From assembly GCA_017857255.1 (NCBI GenBank), contig JAFMDL010000009.1, positions 1 through 52,781 of the forward strand: a DNA stretch of 52,781 nt. Reading direction: 5' to 3'. Source of the stretch: Puniceicoccaceae bacterium. Lineage in GTDB: Bacteria > Verrucomicrobiota > Verrucomicrobiia > Opitutales > Coraliomargaritaceae. Under the pieces are notes generated by a model. That model saw nothing but the letters and a program-made list of their open reading frames with translations, did not search any database and was not told the origin of the DNA. Made by a program: the position numbers and the translations under genes. Below are positions 16,364-24,326 of this stretch, in pieces; within the stretch, counting starts at the first letter, position 1; each line of letters begins with the position of its first letter.

Positions 16364-18208
16364 CTAAGCGTTAGATTCCTTTAGTTTACGTGCGTCCAAC
16401 AGCGCTTTAATTTCATAGCAACGATCCTCAGTGAGTGGGTAGCGCAACGTTAATAAAACGGAAATGATACTCAGGACAAGCGGTAGGCCGATCTCAATGA
16501 TCCGTAGCCAGAGTAAAGGTCGTGGCGCTTGGGCGGACAATGCAGTAGACTCGTGCAGAATTTCTTCGACCTCGGCATGAAGCAAACCTGGTTTTAGAAC
16601 CCAATCGGCGGCTTGGGCATGTAAGATTTGTGTACGCTGAGTAATATCAATCAGACGCTGGCTAAGGCCCCTAGTGTGAGCCGCATCAGTAGGATTTGCA
16701 AGAACTGTGCTTTCGAAGCTAGTTGCCAATTTGGCAGCGATTTTGATAGTCTCGTCCAGTTGCTTTAAGAGTCTGTCAAGGCGCTCGGTATCAGTCGTAC
16801 GCAGAGCTAAGTCTTTTTTATCTTCGAAGTACTGACTAATCCACAGTTCAATGTGCTCTTTGGTTGTTTCGGGAATCTCAAGTTCACCTTCAGTCGCCCA
16901 TTCTTGGGCATCTTCTACAATGACTTCATAACTGCCAAAAAGTTCTCCGGTTTGTTTGCTTTGTGTTTCATTGAATTGGGTGGCAACCAGCAGCGCTCCG
17001 GTTACTAAGCTAGCAAATGCGGTACCCATTTTAATAAACCACCAGTAGACTGAATAGTAACTACCTTCAGAGCGCGTGCCAGTATTAAGCTCGTCCTCAT
17101 CACAAATGTCGCCGACCATCGAAGCTCCTAGGGTGAAGAACATCAGCATACCCATGGAGAGGAGAATGGTAGGGATGATCACTAGGTAGGGGATCTCAGG
17201 ATTGTAGCAGACTATTTTAGATAGCTGTGCAGCACACATTAATCCGATTGCGAGTAAGAGAGTTTTTCGCTTGCCGATGCGCGGGCTAATCCAATTAAGA
17301 GGAAAGACGGCGATTAGGCCAGTGACTGCCCATACAGTACCATTGATTCCAAGTAGGGCACCTGCGGCATATTGGTCTCCGCCAAAGAGATAGTAGATGG
17401 ATATGTAATAGTTAAATAGGCCGACAAAGTTAAAACCCATTGCTAGGGTAAAAATAACCAATATCAGGCAGACGAATGTCCGATTACGAATAGTCGCTTT
17501 CATATTCGGCCAGAACTTAGGACGCTGTTGCTTTTGTGCATTTGCATAACCAGGCTCGCTGGTGCCAAAAAACCACCAGATTACGAGTGGAATCATTATT
17601 ACGGCTATAATGAGCGAAGTGATGCGCATGCCATCGATAAGTGTTCCGCCAGTGCCACGAACCACTTTAAGCCCTGCAAAGAACAAGAGCCACGGTGTAC
17701 CCATTGCGAAGAGATTGCCGAAGAAGCTTTTCGCACTAAACAGTCGAGTCCGTTCGTGTGGATCTTTAGACATTTCCATGCCTAAGGCACCATGTGGAAT
17801 CTCAAACATTGTGCAGGCTGAGAAAAAGATTAGAAGTCCACCGAGGATGAAAGCTAGTTGCCCCAATTCACCAAGCTCTTCAGGAATCCACCAGATTCCA
17901 GCGAAACTAATCGCTACGAGCAGGCCGCCGATTAGAATGTAAGGTCGACGGCGACCCCAGCGCGTTCGCGTGTTGTCTGAAAGATGCCCCATTACAGGGT
18001 CTGATATAGCGTCCCAAAGTCGCGGAAAAATCATGATAACACCCAGCCAGAAAGCACTTAAGCCTAAGCTTATGTTGCCAATCAGTCCCATGAGTTGACC
18101 GCTAATATTAAATAATGCGATCGGGATAATGCCGCCGCTACCATAGGCGATTAATCGCGACCAAGTAACGCGATCCTGCGAGAGAGGCGTGTGGGGTATG
18201 TGGGCCAT
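16364..18208 (-). CDS. GPH-family sugar:cation symporter with large periplasmic insert
   Basis: This 614-residue transporter belongs to the MelB-like glycoside-pentoside-hexuronide family. Typical motifs are WDAISDPVMGHLSDNTRTRWG (around 65-84, with the family aspartate and arginine residues), RRRPYI, and GDICDEDELNTGTRSEGSYY (366-385). Normal members have about 450-480 residues. Here residues about 412-563, between helix 11 and helix 12, form an added charged, mostly helical segment. If the 12-helix topology holds, it faces the periplasm. The gene begins 4 nt after the GH1 glycosidase stop, so it probably imports the disaccharide or glycoside that GH1 cleaves. Confidence 0.9.
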   Translation of the reverse strand: MAHIPHTPLSQDRVTWSRLIAYGSGGIIPIALFNISGQLMGLIGNISLGLSAFWLGVIMIFPRLWDAISDPVMGHLSDNTRTRWGRRRPYILIGGLLVAISFAGIWWIPEELGELGQLAFILGGLLIFFSACTMFEIPHGALGMEMSKDPHERTRLFSAKSFFGNLFAMGTPWLLFFAGLKVVRGTGGTLIDGMRITSLIIAVIMIPLVIWWFFGTSEPGYANAQKQQRPKFWPNMKATIRNRTFVCLILVIFTLAMGFNFVGLFNYYISIYYLFGGDQYAAGALLGINGTVWAVTGLIAVFPLNWISPRIGKRKTLLLAIGLMCAAQLSKIVCYNPEIPYLVIIPTILLSMGMLMFFTLGASMVGDICDEDELNTGTRSEGSYYSVYWWFIKMGTAFASLVTGALLVATQFNETQSKQTGELFGSYEVIVEDAQEWATEGELEIPETTKEHIELWISQYFEDKKDLALRTTDTERLDRLLKQLDETIKIAAKLATSFESTVLANPTDAAHTRGLSQRLIDITQRTQILHAQAADWVLKPGLLHAEVEEILHESTALSAQAPRPLLWLRIIEIGLPLVLSIISVLLTLRYPLTEDRCYEIKALLDARKLKESNA

Positions 18209-18212
18209 ATAT

Positions 18213-19562
18213 TTAAAGTTCCTCGCCGTTAGTGGCGATGATATTGCGATACCAATGCGCGGAGTCTTTTAGGGTTCGAGTACCTGTGTCCATGTCGACA
18301 TGGATGAGACCGAAGCGTTGGCGGTATCCTTGGCTCCATTCGAAATTGTCCATCAAGGACCATGCGTAGTAGCCGATCATGTCGACGCCTTCGTCCATTG
18401 CCCGTTTAAGTTGTTTGAGGTAGGCGCTGTAAAAGTCGATGCGTTGAGTGTCATGTACAGCACCGTCCTCTTGCACCCAATCCATACAGGCGAGCCCGTT
18501 TTCGCTAATGATCATAGGGAGTTGGTAACGCTCGTAATTCCACTTTGTGCTCCAGTAGAGCACCTCTGGTGTAATTGGCCAGTTCATCATCGTGCGTGGC
18601 TTGTTGCCGTCGTAGGGAATGGTTTCGGGGCCATTCGGTCCTGCTTTTACTTTGCACTCGCAGAAGTAAAGATTGATAGCAAAGAAATCGAGCGGCTGAC
18701 AAATCGTTTGCATGTCTGCTGGGTCGAAGTCGATCATCGCATCACCGTAGCGTTGTATGCCCGCTTCGGGATAGTGCCCATGCACGACTGGATCGCTCCA
18801 CCAAGGGTCGTTAAAGAGATCTTTATTTGGTACACCAAAGGTCATTTGGTGGGCGGCGGCGATGTCTTCAGGCTTATCACTGGCTGGCGCATAGGTTTTA
18901 CCTGCTGGAGCCCAGCCGATTTTGGGTGGCTTAGTGGCGTGTTCACGAATGACTTGGCAGCCAAGGCCATGTGCGAGTAGTACGTTATGTCCAGCCCGAA
19001 GCGTATCCCTGAGGCTAAGCTGTAGGCCCGGTGCGTGGAAGTCGTTCAGATGGCCTTCATTGATGAAAACTTGTGGCTCGTTGAAGGTGATCCACTTTTC
19101 GACACGATCGCCAAGTTTTTGGGCGACTGTAGTGACATAATCTGCATACCACTTGGGACTGTCAGCATTGAGCCAACCACCGCGATCTTGTAGATGGAGT
19201 GGGTAGTCCCAGTGAAAAAGGGTTACCAAAGGATCAATGCCTTTGGCTAGCAACTCATCAACTAGTTTATCGTAAAAATCAAGGCCCTTGGTGTTCACTG
19301 CGCCGGTCCCATCGGAGAGAACGCGTGGCCATGATATTGAGAAACGGTACGCTTGTAGTCCAATTTCTTTCATGAGGCCGACATCTTCTTTGAAGCGATT
19401 ATAATGATCGCAAGTAACGTCGCCAGAGTCACCGTGTTGTATTCTTCCAGATTCGCCGCAATAAGCGTCCCATATGGAAGGGCCTTTTCCATCAGTATTC
19501 CATGCGCCTTCAATTTGATAGGCTGAAGTGGAGGCGCCCCAAGTAAATATTTTATTATCCAT
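18213..19562 (-). CDS. GH1 beta-glycosidase (beta-glucosidase)
   Basis: This 449-residue retaining glycoside hydrolase has the usual family size. The N-terminal signature is FTWGASTSAYQIEGA. The acid/base is E162 in ITFNEPQ and the nucleophile is E354 in IISENG. YYAWSLMDNFEW shapes the aglycone side. There is no signal peptide, so it is cytoplasmic and acts on imported beta-linked glycosides. It is first in a two-gene unit with the GPH transporter (4-nt gap). Beta-glucosidase is the most common activity, though galactosidase and fucosidase activities occur in the family. Confidence 0.94.
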   Translation of the reverse strand: MDNKIFTWGASTSAYQIEGAWNTDGKGPSIWDAYCGESGRIQHGDSGDVTCDHYNRFKEDVGLMKEIGLQAYRFSISWPRVLSDGTGAVNTKGLDFYDKLVDELLAKGIDPLVTLFHWDYPLHLQDRGGWLNADSPKWYADYVTTVAQKLGDRVEKWITFNEPQVFINEGHLNDFHAPGLQLSLRDTLRAGHNVLLAHGLGCQVIREHATKPPKIGWAPAGKTYAPASDKPEDIAAAHQMTFGVPNKDLFNDPWWSDPVVHGHYPEAGIQRYGDAMIDFDPADMQTICQPLDFFAINLYFCECKVKAGPNGPETIPYDGNKPRTMMNWPITPEVLYWSTKWNYERYQLPMIISENGLACMDWVQEDGAVHDTQRIDFYSAYLKQLKRAMDEGVDMIGYYAWSLMDNFEWSQGYRQRFGLIHVDMDTGTRTLKDSAHWYRNIIATNGEEL

Positions 19563-19791
19563 ATAATTATTAATTTAAAACAAGCTAATCGATATTGGCC
19601 TAATGTAAATGTATATATTTTCATCATAGGGTACTTGATTTATGGATATGTGAAGCATCCAGTAGCCAACCACTAAGCCTGAGTCCACAACCCCTCGCCA
19701 ACTTACAAGATTGCAATGGAAAGCCCGTCATTAACTTCTTAGAATCGACCGGAATCTGGCAAGTGACTAAGAAAGCAGTAGTGTGCTGTAA

Positions 19792-21579
19792 TCAGTATAC
19801 GTCGCGCACATAGCGCTTGTCGGCCTTGAGTTGCTTTACGTAGTCGGCGGCAGCGGCTTCGCTCATATTGCCTTCTTGAGCGATTATATCGTGCAGAGCT
19901 TGGTCGACATCATGTGCCATGCGTGATGCATCTCCGCAGACGCAGAATGAAGCGCCTTCTTCGAGCCATGTATAGAGTTCATTGCCGTTTTCACGCATGC
20001 GGTCTTGAACGTAAACTTTTTCTGCCTGGTCTCGTGAGAATGCCACGTCAAGCTTAGTTAACACGCCATCCCCTAAGTAGTTTTGCCACTCTGTCTGATA
20101 TAAGAAGTCGGTCAGGTAGTGTTGGTCACCAAAGATGAGCCAGTTTTTACCCTTAGCCCCTGTTGCTTGACGTTCTTCGATGAATGCCCGAAAAGGTGCG
20201 ATACCAGTGCCTGGTCCCACCATAATAAGTGGAGCATCCGGATTCGCTGGTACTTTAAAATGTTTGTTCGCTGTCACGAAAACATCGATGGCGTTGCCTT
20301 CTTTAATACGATCAGCTAAGTATGTCGAACAGACTCCCTTGCGCTCACGGCCATTTGAATCATAGCGAACGACGCCGACTGTAAGATGTACCTCACCAGG
20401 ATGAGCCTTGGGGCTTGATGCAATTGAGTAAAGACGCGGCGGTAGTTTGCGCATCGTGCCCGCCAGTTGATCCGCAGTGATTGATTTCGCAGGAAAATCA
20501 GTGAGTACATCAATGATTTCACGTCCCCAAGTATATTCCTTGAGGGCTTCTTTGTTTGTAATCAATGCTGCAAGTTTATCATCTTGAGCGATCTCATTGT
20601 AGCGCTTTAGCACCGGCAGAGAAATGGCAGTAGCATCGAGCTTGCGGGTGAGGGCATCGCCGAGCGAGCACTCGCCGTCTTTTAAAGTAACAGTACTGCT
20701 ACCATCGAGCTGTGTGGCTCCAAGGATTGCGTCCACCACATCTTGTGCGTTGTGCGGGATCACTGCAAGCGCGTCGCCAGCTTCATAGGTTAGGCCAGAG
20801 CCTTCGAGGTTAAACTCTAAGTGAATCGTCTCTTTAGCTGAGCCACGGCCATTAAGCAACACACGCTCATTAAGTTCTGATGGAAAAGGATTCTTGCGCG
20901 AATATTTTACCGTCGCTGTCACAGGAGCCGCTGAGGAGGGAGATGCAGCCGGGGCAACAGTGACTAGCGCTGAAAGGGCAGCGAGTGCGCCTGTAGACCA
21001 TGCAGCGTAGTCATCGTCGAAGTCGACATCACAATCTTTGCGGTCATAGATGCGCTGAGCACCCAGCGCTTCCAATCGAGCATCAACGTCGATCCCTGTT
21101 TTGCAAAAATGCTCGTAACTTGTATCCCCGAGAGAAAGTACAGAGAAGCGAGTGCCTGAGAGTTGAGGTGCTTTGTCGCTCATTAATATGGAGACAAAAT
21201 CGACCGAATTCTCTGGCGGATCGCCTTCGCCCCAAGTACTGACGATTACCAATAGATTTTCAATTCCCTTGAGCTTGGCAGGGTTGATGTCGGCCATGCT
21301 GACCGCCTTCGCTTTGAAGCCAGACTTCGTTGCGGTTTTTACTGTTTGATCCGCCAATCCTTCTGAATTACCGGACTCAGAACCGAATAATACAGTTAAT
21401 TCAGGTGTGACTGCCGAAGTCGTCGCTACTCCACCTTTACTAGCACGCAAACCCCCGATGAAGCCCTCCATCCAGGTGAGTTGGTCTGGTTGGAGATTCG
21501 GTAAGAATCCGTTGAGCCATTGTACCTGATCGGGTGCAAAGGGTGCTGTGTTTGGCAGGAATTCGTCTGGGTTACTCAT
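19792..21579 (-). CDS. cysJ: Sulfite reductase flavoprotein subunit
   Basis: This 595-residue diflavin reductase has, in order, a short N-terminal segment, a flavodoxin FMN domain (about 65-210; FGSESGNSEGLA and STWGEGDPPENS), a connecting FAD domain (about 230-440; RLYSIASSP and GVCSTYLADR) and an NADPH domain (about 445-595; MVGPGTGIAPFRAF, then FGDQH, ending in KRYVRDVY). It passes electrons from NADPH to the CysI hemoprotein. It is divergent from cysI across a 203-bp region with a strong inverted repeat. The divergent layout differs from the enterobacterial cysJIH operon. Confidence 0.95.
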   Translation of the reverse strand: MSNPDEFLPNTAPFAPDQVQWLNGFLPNLQPDQLTWMEGFIGGLRASKGGVATTSAVTPELTVLFGSESGNSEGLADQTVKTATKSGFKAKAVSMADINPAKLKGIENLLVIVSTWGEGDPPENSVDFVSILMSDKAPQLSGTRFSVLSLGDTSYEHFCKTGIDVDARLEALGAQRIYDRKDCDVDFDDDYAAWSTGALAALSALVTVAPAASPSSAAPVTATVKYSRKNPFPSELNERVLLNGRGSAKETIHLEFNLEGSGLTYEAGDALAVIPHNAQDVVDAILGATQLDGSSTVTLKDGECSLGDALTRKLDATAISLPVLKRYNEIAQDDKLAALITNKEALKEYTWGREIIDVLTDFPAKSITADQLAGTMRKLPPRLYSIASSPKAHPGEVHLTVGVVRYDSNGRERKGVCSTYLADRIKEGNAIDVFVTANKHFKVPANPDAPLIMVGPGTGIAPFRAFIEERQATGAKGKNWLIFGDQHYLTDFLYQTEWQNYLGDGVLTKLDVAFSRDQAEKVYVQDRMRENGNELYTWLEEGASFCVCGDASRMAHDVDQALHDIIAQEGNMSEAAAADYVKQLKADKRYVRDVY

Positions 21580-21658
21580 GTTAATTCGCGATATTTAAAG
21601 TGTAGGATCAAACCATCATACAGCTGAAATGCTAGCACGAATTAGAGTATTTGTCCCA

Positions 21659-21689
21659 TTCTTTAGTTTATGAGTGACAAACTAAAGAA
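21659..21689. promoter_or_regulatory. Inverted repeat between divergent cysJ and cysI
   Basis: TTCTTTAGTTT and AAACTAAAGAA are perfect 11-bp arms around the 9-nt spacer ATGAGTGAC. It lies 80 nt upstream of cysJ and 94 nt upstream of cysI. Its symmetry and position suggest an operator controlling both genes. Without a poly-T run it is not a terminator. Confidence 0.6.
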
Positions 21690-21782
21690 AAGAACTAGGT
21701 TAACTGCAAGATTTATCTGTGCTTCCAGTTGTCATCTACATTTACATTGTTAACTTGTCTGCATTAATTACTCAAATTTATT

Positions 21783-23534
21783 ATGATTTCCGATAGTCAA
21801 ACACCTCAAAAACTGCATAAAAACGAAGGCATCAAGGATCGTAGTGGTTATCTACGTGGGACGATCCTAGAGGGTCTTGCAGATGTCTCGACCGGTTCGA
21901 TCGCGGCTGATGATCAGCAGTTGACTAAATTTCACGGTCTTTACCAGCAAGATGACCGCGACGTGCGCAGTGCGCGCCGAAAGCATAAGCTTGATAAGGC
22001 GTATTCGTTTTTGTCCCGCATTTGTTTGCCGGGGGGCATCTGCACGCCCGAACAATGGATTCTGATGGATGAGCTAGCCAACTACTGCGCGTTTAATACG
22101 CTGAAGCTGACCACACGCCAGGCCTTTCAGTTACATGGCATTCTTAAGGGTAACCTGAAGGAGGTCATCAGCCGCTGTAATGATGTAGCTATGACCACGC
22201 TGGCCGCCTGCGGCGATGTCAATCGCAACGTCATGTGTAATCCTAATCCGTTTGCTTCTCAAGTGCATACTGAAGTGCAACGGATCACTGACGAGATCGA
22301 CGCACACCTCAAACCGCAGACTCCAGCATTTTCTGAAATGTGGTTGGATGGTAAGCCCTTAAAATTAACTGTCGAGCAAGCTGCTAAGCGCTCGTTGGAT
22401 TGTGGCGGTTCTGAAGTAGAGCCACTGTATGGCAAGACTTACCTACCAAGAAAGTTTAAAATCGCAGTCGCTATTCCACCTTTTAATGACGTCGATATTT
22501 TCGCCAATTGCCTAGGTTTTATTGCGATACTCGAAGACGGTAAACTTGCTGGCTTCAACGTGACAGTTGGCGGCGGCATGGGGATGACGCATGGAAATGA
22601 GAAGACTTTCCCACGTTTAGCTGACGTCATTGCTTTCTGCGCACCCGAACAAGCGGTCGCAGTTGCTGAGAAAATAGTTACCATACAGCGAGATCATGGT
22701 AATCGTGTAGAGCGAGCGAACGCTCGTTTCAAATATACGGTGGAGCGCTTGGGTGTTGACTGGATTCGCAATGAACTGGAGACACGCTTGGGCTTTAAGC
22801 TAGAAGATGCGCGCGACTATAAGTTTACCAGCACGGGTGATCGCTACGGTTGGGTTGAAGGAACCAACGGCAAGTGGAATCTAGGTCTTTTCATTGAAGG
22901 TGGCCGTATCATCGACACAGAGCAAAGCCCGCTCAAGACTGGTATGCTTGAAATCGCTAAAATACATACTGGTGATTTTCGCCTTACTGGTAATCAAAAC
23001 GTATTAATCGGCAATGTCGATGCAGCTGATAAGGGCACGATTGACGCCTTAGTGGAGCAATACAAATTAGACGCATACAAGACAGCTTCGGCAATGCGCC
23101 GTAGCCAAATTGCTTGCGTATCATTACCTACCTGTGGTCTTGCACTTGCTGAGTCCGAGCGCTACCTACCGACTCTGGTCACTGACCTTGAAGTAATCCT
23201 CGAAGAAGCAGGTTTACGCGAAGATGAAATTGTTATTCGTTCGACTGGCTGCCCGAATGGTTGTGGCCGTCCATATTTGGGTGAGATCGGCTTGGTGGGT
23301 AAAGTGCCCGGCAAGTATAATTTGTATCTTGGTGCTGGCTTCGACGGCGAGCGTCTTAACAAACTCTATCGCACTTCGATCACCCATGAGCAAATCATCG
23401 AAGAGCTGCGCCCAATCCTCCTAGCATACGCCAAGGATCGCAACGAGGGCGAGCGTTTTGGTGACTTTGCTATTCGTAAGGATTACGTGAAAGCGACGAC
23501 CGCTGGTAATAACTTCCATGCGAATATTCAATAA
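21783..23534 (+). CDS. cysI: Sulfite reductase hemoprotein subunit
   Basis: This 583-residue siroheme/4Fe-4S enzyme reduces sulfite to sulfide. The cluster cysteines are C445 and C451 (CVSLPTC) and C490 and C494 (GCPNGC). The N-terminal half has the ferredoxin-like repeat with LKLTTRQAFQLHGI, and NRNVMCNPNPF for siroheme binding. Nitrite reductases share this fold, but pairing with CysJ favours sulfite. A terminator hairpin follows at 23567-23596. The regulatory inverted repeat upstream is shared with cysJ. Confidence 0.95.
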   Translation: MISDSQTPQKLHKNEGIKDRSGYLRGTILEGLADVSTGSIAADDQQLTKFHGLYQQDDRDVRSARRKHKLDKAYSFLSRICLPGGICTPEQWILMDELANYCAFNTLKLTTRQAFQLHGILKGNLKEVISRCNDVAMTTLAACGDVNRNVMCNPNPFASQVHTEVQRITDEIDAHLKPQTPAFSEMWLDGKPLKLTVEQAAKRSLDCGGSEVEPLYGKTYLPRKFKIAVAIPPFNDVDIFANCLGFIAILEDGKLAGFNVTVGGGMGMTHGNEKTFPRLADVIAFCAPEQAVAVAEKIVTIQRDHGNRVERANARFKYTVERLGVDWIRNELETRLGFKLEDARDYKFTSTGDRYGWVEGTNGKWNLGLFIEGGRIIDTEQSPLKTGMLEIAKIHTGDFRLTGNQNVLIGNVDAADKGTIDALVEQYKLDAYKTASAMRRSQIACVSLPTCGLALAESERYLPTLVTDLEVILEEAGLREDEIVIRSTGCPNGCGRPYLGEIGLVGKVPGKYNLYLGAGFDGERLNKLYRTSITHEQIIEELRPILLAYAKDRNEGERFGDFAIRKDYVKATTAGNNFHANIQ

Positions 23535-23566
23535 CGCAACGTAGCAAAACCCCATACTTTCAATTA

Positions 23567-23596
23567 GCCAATGTTTGTCCGAACATTGGCTTTTTT
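23567..23596 (+). terminator. Intrinsic terminator after cysI
   Basis: GCCAATGTT and AACATTGGC form a 9-bp stem with a 6-nt loop, followed by TTTTTT. Confidence 0.9.
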
Positions 23597-23634
23597 GTAT
23601 TCTTTATTTAAGTCAAAGCGCTTATCTTAATTTC

Positions 23635-24285
23635 ATGTCCTACGAACGGCTCGCAAGATTCTATAAGCTAATCGAATCGATTACAATTGGTCCACCGTTG
23701 CTGAATGCGCGCCTTGCACACTTGGATCGACTAGCGGACGGCCCCGTACCCAAACACGCGTTGTTAATAGGAGAGGGCAATGGCTCATTTCTGCTCCCTT
23801 TTGCCAAACGCTTTCAGGATACACAAATCACCGTAATTGATCAGAGTGCGGCGATGCTCGAAATTGCTCAGTCTAGGGCTCTAGAGGCTGGTATCGATAT
23901 AACTCGAATCATCTTTCGACAGGCTGATATGCGATCAGCAACACTGCCAACAAACTACTATGACTTAATCGTCACCTTATTTTTTTTTGACAATTTTGAT
24001 GAGTCTACAGTTTGCAAAATGATACCTGTAATTGAAGGGACTGCTACAGTCTCCGCGCAATGGCTGCTCGCAGATTTCCAGGCTCCTGAGCATGGCTGGC
24101 GACGACTTCGAGCACAGCTTTGGTTGGCAGTTCTTTATGGTTTTTTTAGGGTATTTGCTGCAATCCCTGCAAGACATTTACCACCCATTGAGACGATTCT
24201 AAATAGCAGTGACTTTAAACAAACAGCGCGCAAAACCTACTGTGGCCAAATGCTCTATAGCATACTATATCAGAGGTCTGTATAG
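23635..24285 (+). CDS. Class I SAM-dependent methyltransferase
   Basis: This is a 216-residue Rossmann-fold methyltransferase. HALLIGEGNGSFLLPFAKRF corresponds to motif I (the SAM glycine loop), ITVIDQSAAMLEIA to the motif with the acidic ribose-binding residue, and YYDLIVTLFFFDNF to motif IV. A hydrophobic segment near residues 160-180 (WLAVLYGFFRVFAAIPA) may associate with the membrane. The substrate is unknown. An upstream TTG at 23575 lies within the cysI terminator and is rejected. The ATG at 23635 starts right before the conserved YERLARFYKLIE segment. Confidence 0.85.
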   Translation: MSYERLARFYKLIESITIGPPLLNARLAHLDRLADGPVPKHALLIGEGNGSFLLPFAKRFQDTQITVIDQSAAMLEIAQSRALEAGIDITRIIFRQADMRSATLPTNYYDLIVTLFFFDNFDESTVCKMIPVIEGTATVSAQWLLADFQAPEHGWRRLRAQLWLAVLYGFFRVFAAIPARHLPPIETILNSSDFKQTARKTYCGQMLYSILYQRSV

Positions 24286-24326
24286 TATCTTTCGATAACT
24301 ATGAACGCAGACTGATACGCTTAATC

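Noticed and set aside
18300..18980. 226-codon plus-strand frame
   Set aside because: It lies opposite the GH1 glycosidase, whose catalytic residues are intact; the frame is an antisense shadow.
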